A stretch of DNA of 64,000 nt from Paramagnetospirillum magnetotacticum MS-1. GTDB lineage: Bacteria > Pseudomonadota > Alphaproteobacteria > Rhodospirillales > Magnetospirillaceae. The stretch covers positions 39,221 through 103,220 of the forward strand of contig NZ_JXSL01000019.1 in the NCBI RefSeq assembly GCF_000829825.1. Direction: 5' to 3'. The translations under genes were made by a program, and so were the position numbers. The stretch's first letter is position 1, and each line of letters starts with the position of its first letter. This document shows positions 33,801-42,833 of the stretch, in pieces. The notes under the pieces were generated by a model. It was not told where the DNA came from. It made no database searches and saw only the letters and a list, made by a program, of their open reading frames with translations.

Positions 33801-34166
33801 TCAACGCAACGAGATGGCGGCCAGGGCCAGGGCGGCGACGATGGCCAGGGCGCCCATGAAGATGTCGCGCTGGCGGCGCCGGGCCCGTTCCTTTTCCTCG
33901 ATGCGGCGCTGCAGCCAGCGGGTGGTGACCTCCACGGCGGCTGCGCCGGGAAAGTCGCTGAACACGCCCTGCACCGCCGACGGCTCGAAGACCCCGTCGT
34001 TGAATTCGTGAATGGTGAAGACGCACCACTCGCCTTCGTATTCCACCTGGCAGGCCCAGTCCTGCAGCACCCAGCGGTCCAGAACCTTGCGGACGGGACG
34101 TTCGGCCTCCTGGACATGGAAGGAGAACTGAAAGCCTTCGACGGAGGCGATGCGGGACTCGGCCAT
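33801..34166 (-). CDS. Hypothetical protein with C-terminal membrane anchor
   Basis: A 121-residue product. The first 90 residues are a compact mixed alpha/beta segment ('FQFSFHVQEAERPVRKVLDRWVLQDWACQVEY') and a charged helix ('RRIEEKERARRRQRD'). A single hydrophobic segment ends the protein ('IFMGALAIVAALALAAISL'), so it is probably tail-anchored with the body in the cytoplasm. It is 48 bases from msrA, on the same strand. I recognise no family. Confidence 0.65.
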   Translation of the reverse strand: MAESRIASVEGFQFSFHVQEAERPVRKVLDRWVLQDWACQVEYEGEWCVFTIHEFNDGVFEPSAVQGVFSDFPGAAAVEVTTRWLQRRIEEKERARRRQRDIFMGALAIVAALALAAISLR

Positions 34167-34394
34167 GGCGGTACCTCAGTGAAGATGGCGTCTGCCGAAA
34201 ATAACCACAGAACTACCAGATGTAATAATTGTTTCACCCCGACAGCACAAGTCCTTGCGTTATAGGATAGGCATGGATGGAAGCAAAACCTCTCCTGTCG
34301 AAGGTCGGCATCTTGTGCCGCAGCAGCCGGAAAGTGGCGCGCTTGATACGCTTTTCATCCCAGTTCCATTGTCCGTAACCAGACGAGGCGAGCC

Positions 34395-35174
34395 ATGACC
34401 CATCAGGCAGCGACGGTCCACGCCCTTAACCCGGCCACCCCCGAAGGATTGGAGGTGCGCCTTGCCCGGACCCGCGCCGAAGTGGCCGCCGCCCAGCGCA
34501 TCCGCTATCGCGTGTTCTACGAGGAGATGGGGGCCAAGCCGACCGTCGCCATGCAGACCCTGGAACAGGATTTCGATGATTACGACAAGCATTGCGACCA
34601 TCTGGTGGTGCTGGCCGATGGTGACGTGGTCGGAACCTACCGCCTGATCCGGCGAAGCGCGGCACAAGCGGTGGGCCGCTTCTATACCGCCGGTGAATTC
34701 GATATCAGTCCCTTCCTGGCCGTCGAAGGCGAGATCCTCGAACTGGGCCGCTCCTGCGTCGATGCCCGCTGGCGCCACCGGGGCACGCTCCAGGCTCTGT
34801 GGCAGGGTCTGGCCGGTTATATGGTGGAGAATGACATTCGCCTGCTATTCGGTTGCGGCAGTCTGCCCGGCACCGATCCCGAGATCCTGGCGCCGCAACT
34901 GGCCTATTTGCGTGACAACCACATGGCGCCGCCCGCCCTGCGTGGCCGGGCGCTGGACAGCGCCGAGAAGGTGGATTTCGCCGGGATCGACGTTGCCTGG
35001 GACGCGCGCCGGGTCCTGGCCTCCCTGCCGCCGCTGCTCAAGGGCTATCTGCGTCTGGGCGGCGTGATCGGCGACGGCGCGGTGATCGACCGGCCGTTCA
35101 ACACCACAGATGTCTTGGTGGTGGTCAATGCCGCCGATATCGCCGGGCGCTACGTAAAGCGTTTCAGCGCCTGA
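34395..35174 (+). CDS. olsB: L-ornithine N-alpha-acyltransferase (OlsB-like GNAT)
   Basis: A 259-residue acyltransferase with the OlsB/hemolysin-like pattern: 'RIRYRVFYEEMGAKPT', 'DKHCDHLVVLADGDVVGTYRLI', 'EGEILELGRSCVDARWRHRGTLQALWQGL' and 'FGCGSLPGTDPEIL'. The family transfers a 3-hydroxyacyl group from ACP to ornithine, the first step in ornithine-lipid synthesis at the inner membrane. No olsA-like O-acyltransferase is next to it, so the second step must be encoded elsewhere. The 228 bases upstream hold no gene. The stop overlaps the 3' end of the convergent histidine kinase gene by 11 bases. Confidence 0.88.
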   Translation: MTHQAATVHALNPATPEGLEVRLARTRAEVAAAQRIRYRVFYEEMGAKPTVAMQTLEQDFDDYDKHCDHLVVLADGDVVGTYRLIRRSAAQAVGRFYTAGEFDISPFLAVEGEILELGRSCVDARWRHRGTLQALWQGLAGYMVENDIRLLFGCGSLPGTDPEILAPQLAYLRDNHMAPPALRGRALDSAEKVDFAGIDVAWDARRVLASLPPLLKGYLRLGGVIGDGAVIDRPFNTTDVLVVVNAADIAGRYVKRFSA

Positions 35175-36702
35175 CAGCGCGGTGAAGCGCCGCCAGCAAC
35201 AAGGCGGGGTCCACCGGCTTGGCGACGTAATCGTCCATCCCGGCTTCCAGGCACAGGGCGGCGTCGCCGTCCAGCGCGTCGGCGGTCATGGCGATGATGG
35301 GAATGCGGGACACCGGGCCGGACATGGCGCGGATGCGCCGCGTGGCTTCCAACCCGTCGATGCCCGGCATGTGAACGTCCATGAGGACGAGGTCGAAGTG
35401 CTGGCGTGCCAGGGCGGCGATGGCCTCGGCCCCGTTGCGGGCCAGGGTGACCTGCTGCCCCCAGCGGTTCAGCAAGACGGTGGTCAGCTTCTGGTTGACC
35501 GGATTGTCCTCGGCCAGCAGCACCGCCATGGGGGGCAGGTCGGGGATCTGCTCCTCTATGGCTGCGGCCCTGCCGTCGTCGGAAGCGGGGGTGAAGGGCA
35601 GGACGACGTGGAAGGTGGTGCCTTGGCCCGGAACGCTGTCGAAGCCAATCTCGCCGCCCATCATCTCCACCAGCTTCTTGCAGATGGAAAGCCCCAATCC
35701 GGTGCCGCCGAAGCGCCGGGTGATGGAGGAATCGGCCTGGACGAATTCGCTGAACAGACCGGATGCGGCGGCGGGGTCGATACCGATGCCGCTGTCGGCC
35801 ACCTGGAAGCGAAGGCGGGAATCGGGCAGGGCCTCGACCAGGACCTCCACACCGCCCCTTTCGGTGAACTTGACGGCGTTGCCCATCAGATTGGTCAGAA
35901 TCTGGCGCAAACGGTTGGAATCACCGCAATGATGGCGGGGCACGTTCGCGGCAATATGCAGCCGGAGATCCAGCCCCTTGTCCATGGCGGCGCCCTTGAG
36001 CAGCGCGCCCATCTCTTCCATCAGGCGGTAAAGGTCGAAGCGGGTGGATTCCATCTTCATCTGCCCGGCTTCCAGTTTGGAGAAGTCGAGGATGTCGTTG
36101 ATGATCGACAGCAGGGAGCGGGCCGAAGACTGGGCCGTTTCCAGGTGGTCGCGCTGTTCGGGGGTCAGCGGCGAACCGGTCAGCAGGTGCAGCATGCCCA
36201 GCACCCCGTTCATGGGCGTGCGGATTTCGTGGCTCATGGTTGCCAGAAAGTTGGCCTTGATCCGCGCCGTCTCCTCGGCCTTGTCCTTGGCGTGGATCAG
36301 CATGCGCTCGGCGCGCTTGCGTTCGGTGATGTCGGTATAGGTGGTGACGAAGCCGCCGCCGGGCAGCGGCGTGCCGCGCACTTCGATCACCGTGCCGTCG
36401 GGGCGTTCGCGCTCGAAACAGTGGGGGGCGAAGCCGCGGGCCCTGTCGACGCGTTCGGCCACCAGTTCTTCCACGTCGCCCGGGCCGTATTCGCCGCGCA
36501 AGGCGTTGAATCGCATGAAATCGGCGAAGACCGTTCCGGGATGCACCAGACTGGCGGGAAAGTTCAGCATTTCAAGGAAGCGGTTGTTGCACAGGATCAG
36601 GTTGAGGTCGCGGTCGAACACCGTGAAGCCCTGTCCGAACTCTTCCACCGCTTCGATCAGATGGCGCCACTTGAACTCGGCGGATCCCGCTCCGTGATGC
36701 AT
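35164..36702 (-). CDS. Hybrid histidine kinase (PAS-HisKA-HATPase-REC)
   Basis: 512 residues from ATG 36702, chosen because GGAGG lies about nine bases ahead; the frame is open 129 bases further upstream without one. Order: PAS ('FGQGFTVFDRDLNLILCNNRFLEML'), phospho-acceptor domain with 'MSHEIRTPMNG', ATPase with N box 'LTNLMGNAVKF', 'DSGIGID' and 'GGTGLGLSI', and a C-terminal receiver with 'LVLMDVHMPGIDG' and 'YVAKPVDP'. No membrane segment, so it is a cytoplasmic sensor. The PAS is of the PAS-7 type that often lacks a bound cofactor; the signal is unknown. Confidence 0.92.
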   Translation of the reverse strand: MHHGAGSAEFKWRHLIEAVEEFGQGFTVFDRDLNLILCNNRFLEMLNFPASLVHPGTVFADFMRFNALRGEYGPGDVEELVAERVDRARGFAPHCFERERPDGTVIEVRGTPLPGGGFVTTYTDITERKRAERMLIHAKDKAEETARIKANFLATMSHEIRTPMNGVLGMLHLLTGSPLTPEQRDHLETAQSSARSLLSIINDILDFSKLEAGQMKMESTRFDLYRLMEEMGALLKGAAMDKGLDLRLHIAANVPRHHCGDSNRLRQILTNLMGNAVKFTERGGVEVLVEALPDSRLRFQVADSGIGIDPAAASGLFSEFVQADSSITRRFGGTGLGLSICKKLVEMMGGEIGFDSVPGQGTTFHVVLPFTPASDDGRAAAIEEQIPDLPPMAVLLAEDNPVNQKLTTVLLNRWGQQVTLARNGAEAIAALARQHFDLVLMDVHMPGIDGLEATRRIRAMSGPVSRIPIIAMTADALDGDAALCLEAGMDDYVAKPVDPALLLAALHRAVRR

Positions 36703-37172
36703 GCTCAGGTTTCCTCCGCTCGCGCGAACGTAGCATATGATAATTTCCGCCATTGCGAAAGCAGCCTGCCCCTGCCGGTCCAGGCAGCACAGCATTGCGG
36801 CTATTGCGAGAATGTTATTTGGTTGACGCAATCCATTTCTGAGCCGGTCTGTCCATCGGAGCGCTGGAGCGTCTTCACCGCGAACCCGACATCCGGTTCG
36901 ATGGCCGTGCCGCCGCCCATTGGGTACTCAGGGAGTATCGCGGGGCAAAGCGTTAAACCGCAATGTTTAGGTCATATACTGCGGCCATTACCTGATCGGC
37001 CATAAGTCATGCTGTATAGATTCATTACAATTGAGGGTTTGAACGGAAACTCACCGCCGGTTTAATTGTCGTGTCGTCAGCTTCGATGTGATCTGGGACG
37101 GCAGGGACTTTGGGCTTCGGCGGGATCGGGGGGAGGTGTCGCCTCCTGTCATGCGCCAGCCGGGAGGATGAG
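36703..37172. other. Non-coding divergent region between hybrid kinase and chemoreceptor
   Basis: 470 bases with no supportable gene. A possible weak sigma-70 pair TTAAAC (36953-36958) and TATACT (36975-36980), 16 bases apart, points towards the chemoreceptor gene, leaving a leader of about 185 bases. I see no riboswitch or strong hairpin in that leader. Confidence 0.3.
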
Positions 37173-38876
37173 ATGAGCTTTCTCGACGATTTGAGGATTT
37201 GGGCCAAGATCGCCATCGTCCCCTTGGTGGCCACCATCGGTCTGGTTGTCATCGCCTGGGTGGGGATGCAGGGACTGGCCGGGCAAAGCCGGACCCTGGA
37301 CGAGATCGCCGAGGTGTCTTTCGCCAAATCGGTGAAGATCGGTGATTTCACCGATCTGCTTCAGGATGCTCATTCCGATCTTTACCGGCTTCTGACCTGG
37401 AACGCGGCGGGCGTCGAGGCCGCCAAGACCGACAAGATCGAGGCCTCCTTCGCCGAAGGAATGGCCAAGGCCAAGAAGCAATTGGCCGATTATCGCGCGG
37501 CCTTTTCCGTGACCGGCGAAGAAGATGCCCTGCTGAAAAAGATCGAGGCGGGGCTTGCCGGATACAAGAACGCCACCGATCAGGTGATTTCCATGCAGAA
37601 GATGGATTTCACCGCCGCCGTCTCCTTCATGTGGACCGCCCAGGACAGTTATCAGGCCCTGATGACCGAGACCCAGGGCATGGTCGGCCTGGAAGCCCGC
37701 ATGGTCGATGCTGCCCGCCAGTCGGCCAGTCAGGATGCTGCCACCACGCGGGGCCTGTTCATCAGCATTACCCTGGGTGTGCTGAGCCTTCTGGCGCTCA
37801 TTTCCTTTCTGCTGGTCCGCGCCATCGCCAGCGCGGTGGGCGGCATGACCGGCGCCATGGAGCGCCTCGCCCAGGGCGATCTGGGGGTAGAAGTGCCCGC
37901 CATCGGGCGCAAGGACGAGATCGGCGCCATGGCGGCCACCGTCCAGGTGTTCAAGGAGAATGCCCAGCGCGTCAAGAACCTGACCGCCGAGCAGGACGCG
38001 CTGCAGCGCCAGGCCGCGGTCGCCAAGCGTCAGGCCATGGCCGATCTGGCCGGTGAGATCGAAACCACCGTGCGCGGCGCCGTCGAAAACGCCTCGCGCG
38101 CCGCAGATTCCATCCGGGGCGAGGCCGAGGTGCTGGCCGCCAATGCCGAGACGGCAATCAGTCAGACCGCCCAGGTGGCCCAGTCTTCGGAACTGGCCAA
38201 CGGCAATGTGGAGACCGTGGCCCATGCCGCCGAACGTCTGGTGGGCTCCATCAGTGAGATCAACCGGCAGGTGGAGGCATCGTCGCGCATCGCAGGCGAA
38301 GCAGTGGCCGAGGCCGCCCGGACCGACGAGACCGTCAAGACCCTGACCGTGGCCTCGGGCAAGATCGGCGAGGTGGTCAATCTGATCAACGACATCGCCA
38401 GCCAGACCAATCTTCTGGCCTTGAACGCCACCATCGAGGCGGCCCGCGCCGGTGACGCGGGCAAGGGCTTCGCCGTGGTGGCCAATGAGGTGAAGAATCT
38501 TGCCAACCAGACGGCGCGCGCCACCGAGGAGATCACCGGTGAGATCTCCGCCATGAAGGCCGCCACCGATCAGGCGGTGCGAGCCATCGACGGTATCGTC
38601 GTGACCATCGGCCGGGTCAACGAGGCCCTGGCGGCCATTACCGGCGCCGTGGCCGAACAGGGCCGCGCCACGGGCGAGATTTCCGAATCGGTCAGCCGCG
38701 CCGCCGACGGCACCCGCACCGTGTCGTCGGGAATCGGCGAAGTGCGGCATGTGGCGGGTCAGGTGGGTTCCGCCGCCGCCACGGTTCAGGTGACGACAGA
38801 GAGTCTGGTGGGCGAGTTCGGGCGCCTTCAATCCCAGGTGGACGGGCTGGTCGCCCGTCTCAAATCCGCTGAATAA
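37173..38876 (+). CDS. Methyl-accepting chemotaxis protein
   Basis: 567 residues from ATG 37173 (GGAGG six bases ahead). A membrane segment (about 14-36) and a helical periplasmic sensor of about 150 residues are followed by a second membrane segment ('ITLGVLSLLALISFLLVRAIA'), a HAMP domain ('RLAQGDLGVEVPAIGRKDEIG') and a signalling domain with the tip '[31 protein letters not shown]'. It signals to CheA/CheW. The sensor is of the four-helix-bundle type. A secreted Cache protein follows 17 bases downstream in the same transcript, which suggests it hands a ligand signal to this receptor. Confidence 0.93.
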   Translation: MSFLDDLRIWAKIAIVPLVATIGLVVIAWVGMQGLAGQSRTLDEIAEVSFAKSVKIGDFTDLLQDAHSDLYRLLTWNAAGVEAAKTDKIEASFAEGMAKAKKQLADYRAAFSVTGEEDALLKKIEAGLAGYKNATDQVISMQKMDFTAAVSFMWTAQDSYQALMTETQGMVGLEARMVDAARQSASQDAATTRGLFISITLGVLSLLALISFLLVRAIASAVGGMTGAMERLAQGDLGVEVPAIGRKDEIGAMAATVQVFKENAQRVKNLTAEQDALQRQAAVAKRQAMADLAGEIETTVRGAVENASRAADSIRGEAEVLAANAETAISQTAQVAQSSELANGNVETVAHAAERLVGSISEINRQVEASSRIAGEAVAEAARTDETVKTLTVASGKIGEVVNLINDIASQTNLLALNATIEAARAGDAGKGFAVVANEVKNLANQTARATEEITGEISAMKAATDQAVRAIDGIVVTIGRVNEALAAITGAVAEQGRATGEISESVSRAADGTRTVSSGIGEVRHVAGQVGSAAATVQVTTESLVGEFGRLQSQVDGLVARLKSAE

Positions 38877-38893
38877 CAACCAGGAGGGAAGCC

Positions 38894-39364
38894 GTGAAGA
38901 ATTTCATGAAGATGGCGGTTCTGGCCGCGTTTGCCGTGTTCGGCCTGTCGGGCGCCGCCCGTGCCGCCGACGAGTGCGTCGCCGCCCAGGGGCTGGTCGA
39001 TAAGGCCATCGCCCACTACAAGGCGGTTGGCAAGGAGAAGTCCTTTGCCGACTTCATGGACAAGGGCAACAAGGACTGGGTCAACGGCGAACTCTATGTG
39101 ATCGTTGCCACCATGGACGGAATCTTCAAGGCCCACGCCATTAATCCCAAGCTGATTGACAATCCCGATCTGCCCGGGCTCAAGGATGTCAACGGCGTCC
39201 TGATCATCCAGGAGATGATCAAGGCCGGAAAGTCCGGCCCCGCTGGCGCCTGGGCCAAGTACACCTGGACCCATCCCGAAACCAAGAAGCTGGCGCCGAA
39301 GCAGACCTGGGTGAAGGCCAATGGCGACCTGCTGTTCATGGCCGGTTGCTATCCGCCGGCCTGA
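38894..39364 (+). CDS. Secreted single-Cache domain protein
   Basis: A 156-residue protein with a signal peptide (cleavage near 'ARAADE'). The rest is one small Cache (sCache_2-like) domain: 'AQGLVDKAIAHYKAVGKEKSFADF', 'VNGELYVIVATMDGIFKAHAINPKLIDNPDL', 'GVLIIQEMIKAGK' and 'AKYTWTHPETKKLAPKQTWV'. Such domains normally sit outside the membrane of chemoreceptors and bind small carboxylates or amines; here it is free in the periplasm. It follows the chemoreceptor by 17 bases and is closed by a terminator. Confidence 0.87.
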   Translation: MKNFMKMAVLAAFAVFGLSGAARAADECVAAQGLVDKAIAHYKAVGKEKSFADFMDKGNKDWVNGELYVIVATMDGIFKAHAINPKLIDNPDLPGLKDVNGVLIIQEMIKAGKSGPAGAWAKYTWTHPETKKLAPKQTWVKANGDLLFMAGCYPPA

Positions 39365-39386
39365 TCGCCGGGGCGTTTTACGATTC

Positions 39387-39420
39387 ATGCCGCCCGCCGA
39401 AATGCGGGCGGCATTTATAT
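39387..39420 (+). terminator. Rho-independent terminator after the chemoreceptor/Cache pair
   Basis: A perfect 11-bp stem (39387-39397 with 39404-39414, loop CGAAAT) is followed by TTTATATTTG. It begins 23 bases after the Cache gene stop. Confidence 0.88.
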
Positions 39421-39743
39421 TTGTGGCAAGGCAAGTCGGCTTGCATCGCCGAGTCACTGTCGAGTCGGGTTTTTTGGGGATTGCCTCTTCGACTCGACTC
39501 AATGGAATCTTTCTCCTGGCGGTTCAGCTTGGGCCGAAGAAAGAATTCCGTAGTGTCTTTCGTTGCAACATCCTTGTCTCTATGCTTAACCTATACGCAC
39601 CGGGGATACGGGGAACCTCGGGCTTGGCAGTGCGCGGAACTGGGGGGTGCGCTCTGAATTGTGGTGGCGGGGGGAAGAGTTTTGAGAATCACCCTGAATT
39701 GTTTAAGTGATGAAATGGCGACCAGCATGGGGGCAAGATTCCC
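39421..39743. other. Upstream region of the chemosensory operon, with inverted repeat
   Basis: About 320 bases without a gene and less GC-rich than the flanks. A 9-bp inverted repeat, GTCGAGTCG at 39459-39467 and CGACTCGAC at 39490-39498, surrounds a 22-base spacer with a T6 run; an extra GAGTC copy lies at 39451-39455. It may be an operator or a leader structure of the operon. No clear promoter was found. Confidence 0.45.
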
Positions 39744-40835
39744 ATGAGGCCCTATATTGTCGCCATCTTCAATCAGAAGGGGGGGATTTCCAAGACCACG
39801 ACCAGCACGAATCTGGCTGTATGCTTGGCCGCATTCGGAAAATCGGTGGTGGTCATCGATCTTGACTCGCAAGGTGATTCCACCAAGAGCCTGGGCATTG
39901 ATCCCAAGACCAAACAGGGCATCTACGATCTTTTCACCAACGGCGCCGCCGTCGAGGACGTCATGGTGGAAACCATGTTCGAGGGCGTGCGGGTTCTGCC
40001 GTCGACCTACAGCCTTGCGGGGATCGAGATCAAGCTGTCGGAGATGCAGAACTCCCAGCGGACTCTCTCCAATATCCTGTCCCATACGGCCCTGGATTGC
40101 GATTATGTGGTGATCGATTGCCCGCCGGCCTTGGGGATTCTGCCCATCAACGCCCTGGCCTCGGCCCACGGGGTGATCATTCCGGTGACCGCCACGCCCT
40201 ATGCCAATGACGGCCTGCTGCGCACGCTTCCCTCCATCAAATATGTGCAGGAGGGGCTGAACAAGAACCTGCTGCTGCAGGGCGTCCTGTTCACCATCAA
40301 CGACAAGAACAAGACCACACGCAAGATCAACGAGCTGATCCGCTCACGCCTGGGCGGCACCGTCTACCGGACGGAGATTCCGCGCGACACCACGGTGATC
40401 GAGGCGGCGACGGCAAGGCTGCCGGTCTGTGTCTTCGCGCCGAAATCGCCCGCGGCACAGGCCCATCTGGACTTCACCGAGGAGTTCATCGGCCGCCATG
40501 TGGCCATCGCCGCCAAGAATAACGAGACCGTCACGCCCCATTCTTCGCGTGACGAGGCGGTTGCCCGCCTGTCGCGCTGGCGGATGGGATGCGCCGACGT
40601 GTCCGCCCCCACCGATGATGCCCGTTTGCGACAGAAGACCGATCAGTTGGACCGCATGCTTTACGGCGATCGCACGCGCATGGAGCGGTGGCATCTGGAA
40701 GTGGTGCATTTCTTCATCGACAACCGTTTGTCCCTTGCTGCTTTTCTGGTGGTTGTTCTGCTCGGCGGGCTTGCCCTTTTGGGCGTTGGGATCGAAGGCG
40801 CGCGTCGTTTGGCCGGGCTGCTTGGTTTCGTCTGA
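39744..40835 (+). CDS. ParA-like ATPase with C-terminal membrane segment
   Basis: 363 residues. The N-terminal 255 are a ParA/Soj/MinD-type ATPase: deviant Walker A KGGISKTT at 12-19 (Ser where Gly is usual, signature Lys12 kept), 'VVVIDLDSQGDSTKSLGI', and Walker B 'YVVIDCPPALG'. The C-terminus has a charged linker and then a hydrophobic segment ('[24 protein letters not shown]'), so it is tethered to the membrane, unlike plasmid or chromosome ParA. First gene of the che operon, it may place the receptor array, as ParC/PpfA do in other bacteria. No parB is present. Confidence 0.85.
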   Translation: MRPYIVAIFNQKGGISKTTTSTNLAVCLAAFGKSVVVIDLDSQGDSTKSLGIDPKTKQGIYDLFTNGAAVEDVMVETMFEGVRVLPSTYSLAGIEIKLSEMQNSQRTLSNILSHTALDCDYVVIDCPPALGILPINALASAHGVIIPVTATPYANDGLLRTLPSIKYVQEGLNKNLLLQGVLFTINDKNKTTRKINELIRSRLGGTVYRTEIPRDTTVIEAATARLPVCVFAPKSPAAQAHLDFTEEFIGRHVAIAAKNNETVTPHSSRDEAVARLSRWRMGCADVSAPTDDARLRQKTDQLDRMLYGDRTRMERWHLEVVHFFIDNRLSLAAFLVVVLLGGLALLGVGIEGARRLAGLLGFV

Positions 40836-40843
40836 CGGATAGA

Positions 40844-41362
40844 ATGAGAATGGCTTCCAGTCCCGACGATATTTCCGGCGTCGTGGTATTTCGGCTGGCG
40901 GGCCAAGGGTTTGGCTTGCCGGTGGAAAGTCTACGCGAAGTGGTGCCGGTCGCCTGGCTCGACCATCCGCCGCATCTTTCGGCCATGGTCGAGGGGGTAC
41001 TCAATCTGGGGGGGCAGGCCGTGATGGTCCTGCGCCTGGCCCGATTGCTGGGGCTCGAGGGTGGGCGATATGGGCTCGACGCGTCGATCCTGGTCATGCG
41101 GCCAGGGGAAGGCGAGGGGCTGCTGGGATTGCTGGTCGAACATGTTGATGGCGTGCGCGACAAGGGCGATTTCACCTCCATGGGTCTTGCCCCAGGCCAA
41201 TCCTTCAATAACTGCCTGGCCGAGGTTCTCGAACGTGACGGGCAGGCGGTGAATCTCCTGGCCTGGGATCGGGTTCTGCTGGAGCAGGAGCGGTCGCGTC
41301 TGGCCGAGTTCCAGATCCGCGCCCAGGCAAGGCTGGACGACGCGGCGGTGATGGGACCATGA
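40844..41362 (+). CDS. cheW: CheW-like coupling protein
   Basis: A 172-residue protein of one CheW domain: 'VVFRLAGQGFGLPVESLREVVPVAWLDHPPHLSAMVEGVLNLGGQAVMVLRLARLLGL' and 'LLGLLVEHVDGV'. It has the two five-stranded barrels that bridge receptors and CheA. It starts at ATG 40844, nine bases after the ParA-like gene, with a second ATG six bases on. The canonical 'NLRG' is 'NLGG', a slight variant. It is one of two CheW proteins in the operon, probably with different partners. Confidence 0.88.
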   Translation: MRMASSPDDISGVVVFRLAGQGFGLPVESLREVVPVAWLDHPPHLSAMVEGVLNLGGQAVMVLRLARLLGLEGGRYGLDASILVMRPGEGEGLLGLLVEHVDGVRDKGDFTSMGLAPGQSFNNCLAEVLERDGQAVNLLAWDRVLLEQERSRLAEFQIRAQARLDDAAVMGP

Positions 41363-41375
41363 CGGGAGCCGGGCC

Positions 41376-42833
41376 GTGAGTCCTGCCGTTTCCACCCTAT
41401 CTCCGGCCATTGCCGCCATTCTCGATGATCCGGCTTATCCCGGCCTCAAGGCGCTGATCATCGAGACGACGGGCATGGCGTTCTACCGGGACAAGGATGG
41501 TGATCTGGCGCGTATCCTGGCTGAGCGCATGGCCGAAATCGGCGTGATTGGCTGCGCCGGTTATCTCGGCTTGCTTCAATCCCTGGTTCAGGGCAAGGCG
41601 GAGATGGATGCGCTGATCGCCGAACTGACCATCGGCGAGACTTATTTCTTCCGCCACAAGGAACAGTTCGACGCGCTTCGCGATCTGATCTTGCCCGATG
41701 TGATCGCGCGCAACGCTTCGTTCCGCCGCCTGCGCATCTGGAGCGCGGGCTGCGCCACCGGGCCCGAGCCCTATTCGGTGGCCATCATGCTGGAGCGCGA
41801 ATTCGCAGAGCGCATCGCTGGCTGGCACGTCACCGTGCTGGGCACCGACATCAACCAGAAATTCCTGACCCGCGCGCGTGAAGGTCGCTATGACGAATGG
41901 GCGTTTAGGGTCATGCCCGACGCGCAGCGTGCCGCCTGTTTCGACAAGGTCGGCAATCAGTGGCAGATCCGACCAGAGTTCAAGCGCAATGTCAGCTTCC
42001 AGTACCACAACCTGATCAAGAGCCCGTTCCCCTCGCTGGCCGACAATATCGCCGGGTTCGACATCATCATCTGCCGCAACGTCATCATCTATTTCAGCCA
42101 GTCCACGGTGGAATCCCTGGTTCCCTGTTTTCGCGAAAGCCTGAATGACGGCGGCTGGCTGATCATGGGCCATGCCGAGCCCAATCAGCGGCTGTTCCGT
42201 GATTTCCGCACGGTCAATACACCGGGCGCCGTCCTTTATCAGCGTGCCGACGGGCCGCCGCCCGCCGCCGAGCCCAGTCCGTCGGCCATTCCCCGCCCTG
42301 TGCCGCCGGTCCTGGCGGCTTCTGCCGGGGCGGGCCGGGTGGCGCCGCCCAAGGCTTCACCCGTCCGCCGTTCGCGCGCCACCCCGTCCCGTCTTGTGCC
42401 TCCCTCTCAGCCGCAAGCCCAGGGGCTTGCGGGCTTCGACCGTTTAAAAGTGGCGCGCGACCTGGCCGATAGCGGCCAGTGGGAAAAGGCCGCCGCCGCC
42501 TGCAATGCCATCATCGGCGCCAGTCCCCTGGATGCCTGGGCCCATTTTTACCGGGCCATGGTCCACGAACAGATGGGCGAGGACGAGGCTTGCGAAAAGT
42601 CCTTGCGCCGCGCCATTTATCTCGACCGGCGGCTGGTTCTCCCCCATTATCACCTGGGGTTGTTTCTGGCACGCAAGGACGATACCGCCGGGGCCGAGCG
42701 CTCGTTCCGCAACGCGCAGGCCCTGCTGACCGGTATCGCCGAGGAATTGCCGGTGAATCCGGGCGAGAAGATCACGGTTGGACAGATGCGTGAGGCTGTG
42801 GCGATGCATCTCAAACTACTTGGGGGTGCCTGA
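41376..42833 (+). CDS. cheR: CheR-type receptor methyltransferase with C-terminal TPR region
   Basis: 485 residues from a GTG start with GGGAG ahead. The CheR domain (about 20-285) has 'TIGETYFFRHKEQFDAL', SAM motif 'LRIWSAGCATGPEPYSVAI', 'VLGTDINQKFLTRAREGRYDEWAFR' and 'FDIIICRNVIIYF'. A Pro-rich linker joins it to two or three TPR-like repeats ('AHFYRAMVHEQMGEDEACEKSL', 'PHYHLGLFLARKDDTAGAERSFRNAQ'). It methylates glutamates on the operon's receptor. The TPR part, found in Tfp- and alternative-type systems, may bind the receptor or CheA. Its stop overlaps the next start (TGATG). Confidence 0.93.
   Translation: MSPAVSTLSPAIAAILDDPAYPGLKALIIETTGMAFYRDKDGDLARILAERMAEIGVIGCAGYLGLLQSLVQGKAEMDALIAELTIGETYFFRHKEQFDALRDLILPDVIARNASFRRLRIWSAGCATGPEPYSVAIMLEREFAERIAGWHVTVLGTDINQKFLTRAREGRYDEWAFRVMPDAQRAACFDKVGNQWQIRPEFKRNVSFQYHNLIKSPFPSLADNIAGFDIIICRNVIIYFSQSTVESLVPCFRESLNDGGWLIMGHAEPNQRLFRDFRTVNTPGAVLYQRADGPPPAAEPSPSAIPRPVPPVLAASAGAGRVAPPKASPVRRSRATPSRLVPPSQPQAQGLAGFDRLKVARDLADSGQWEKAAAACNAIIGASPLDAWAHFYRAMVHEQMGEDEACEKSLRRAIYLDRRLVLPHYHLGLFLARKDDTAGAERSFRNAQALLTGIAEELPVNPGEKITVGQMREAVAMHLKLLGGA

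Noticed and set aside
36823..36851. TTGACG as a -35 element in the gap before the chemoreceptor
   Set aside because: No matching -10 element lies at a suitable distance.
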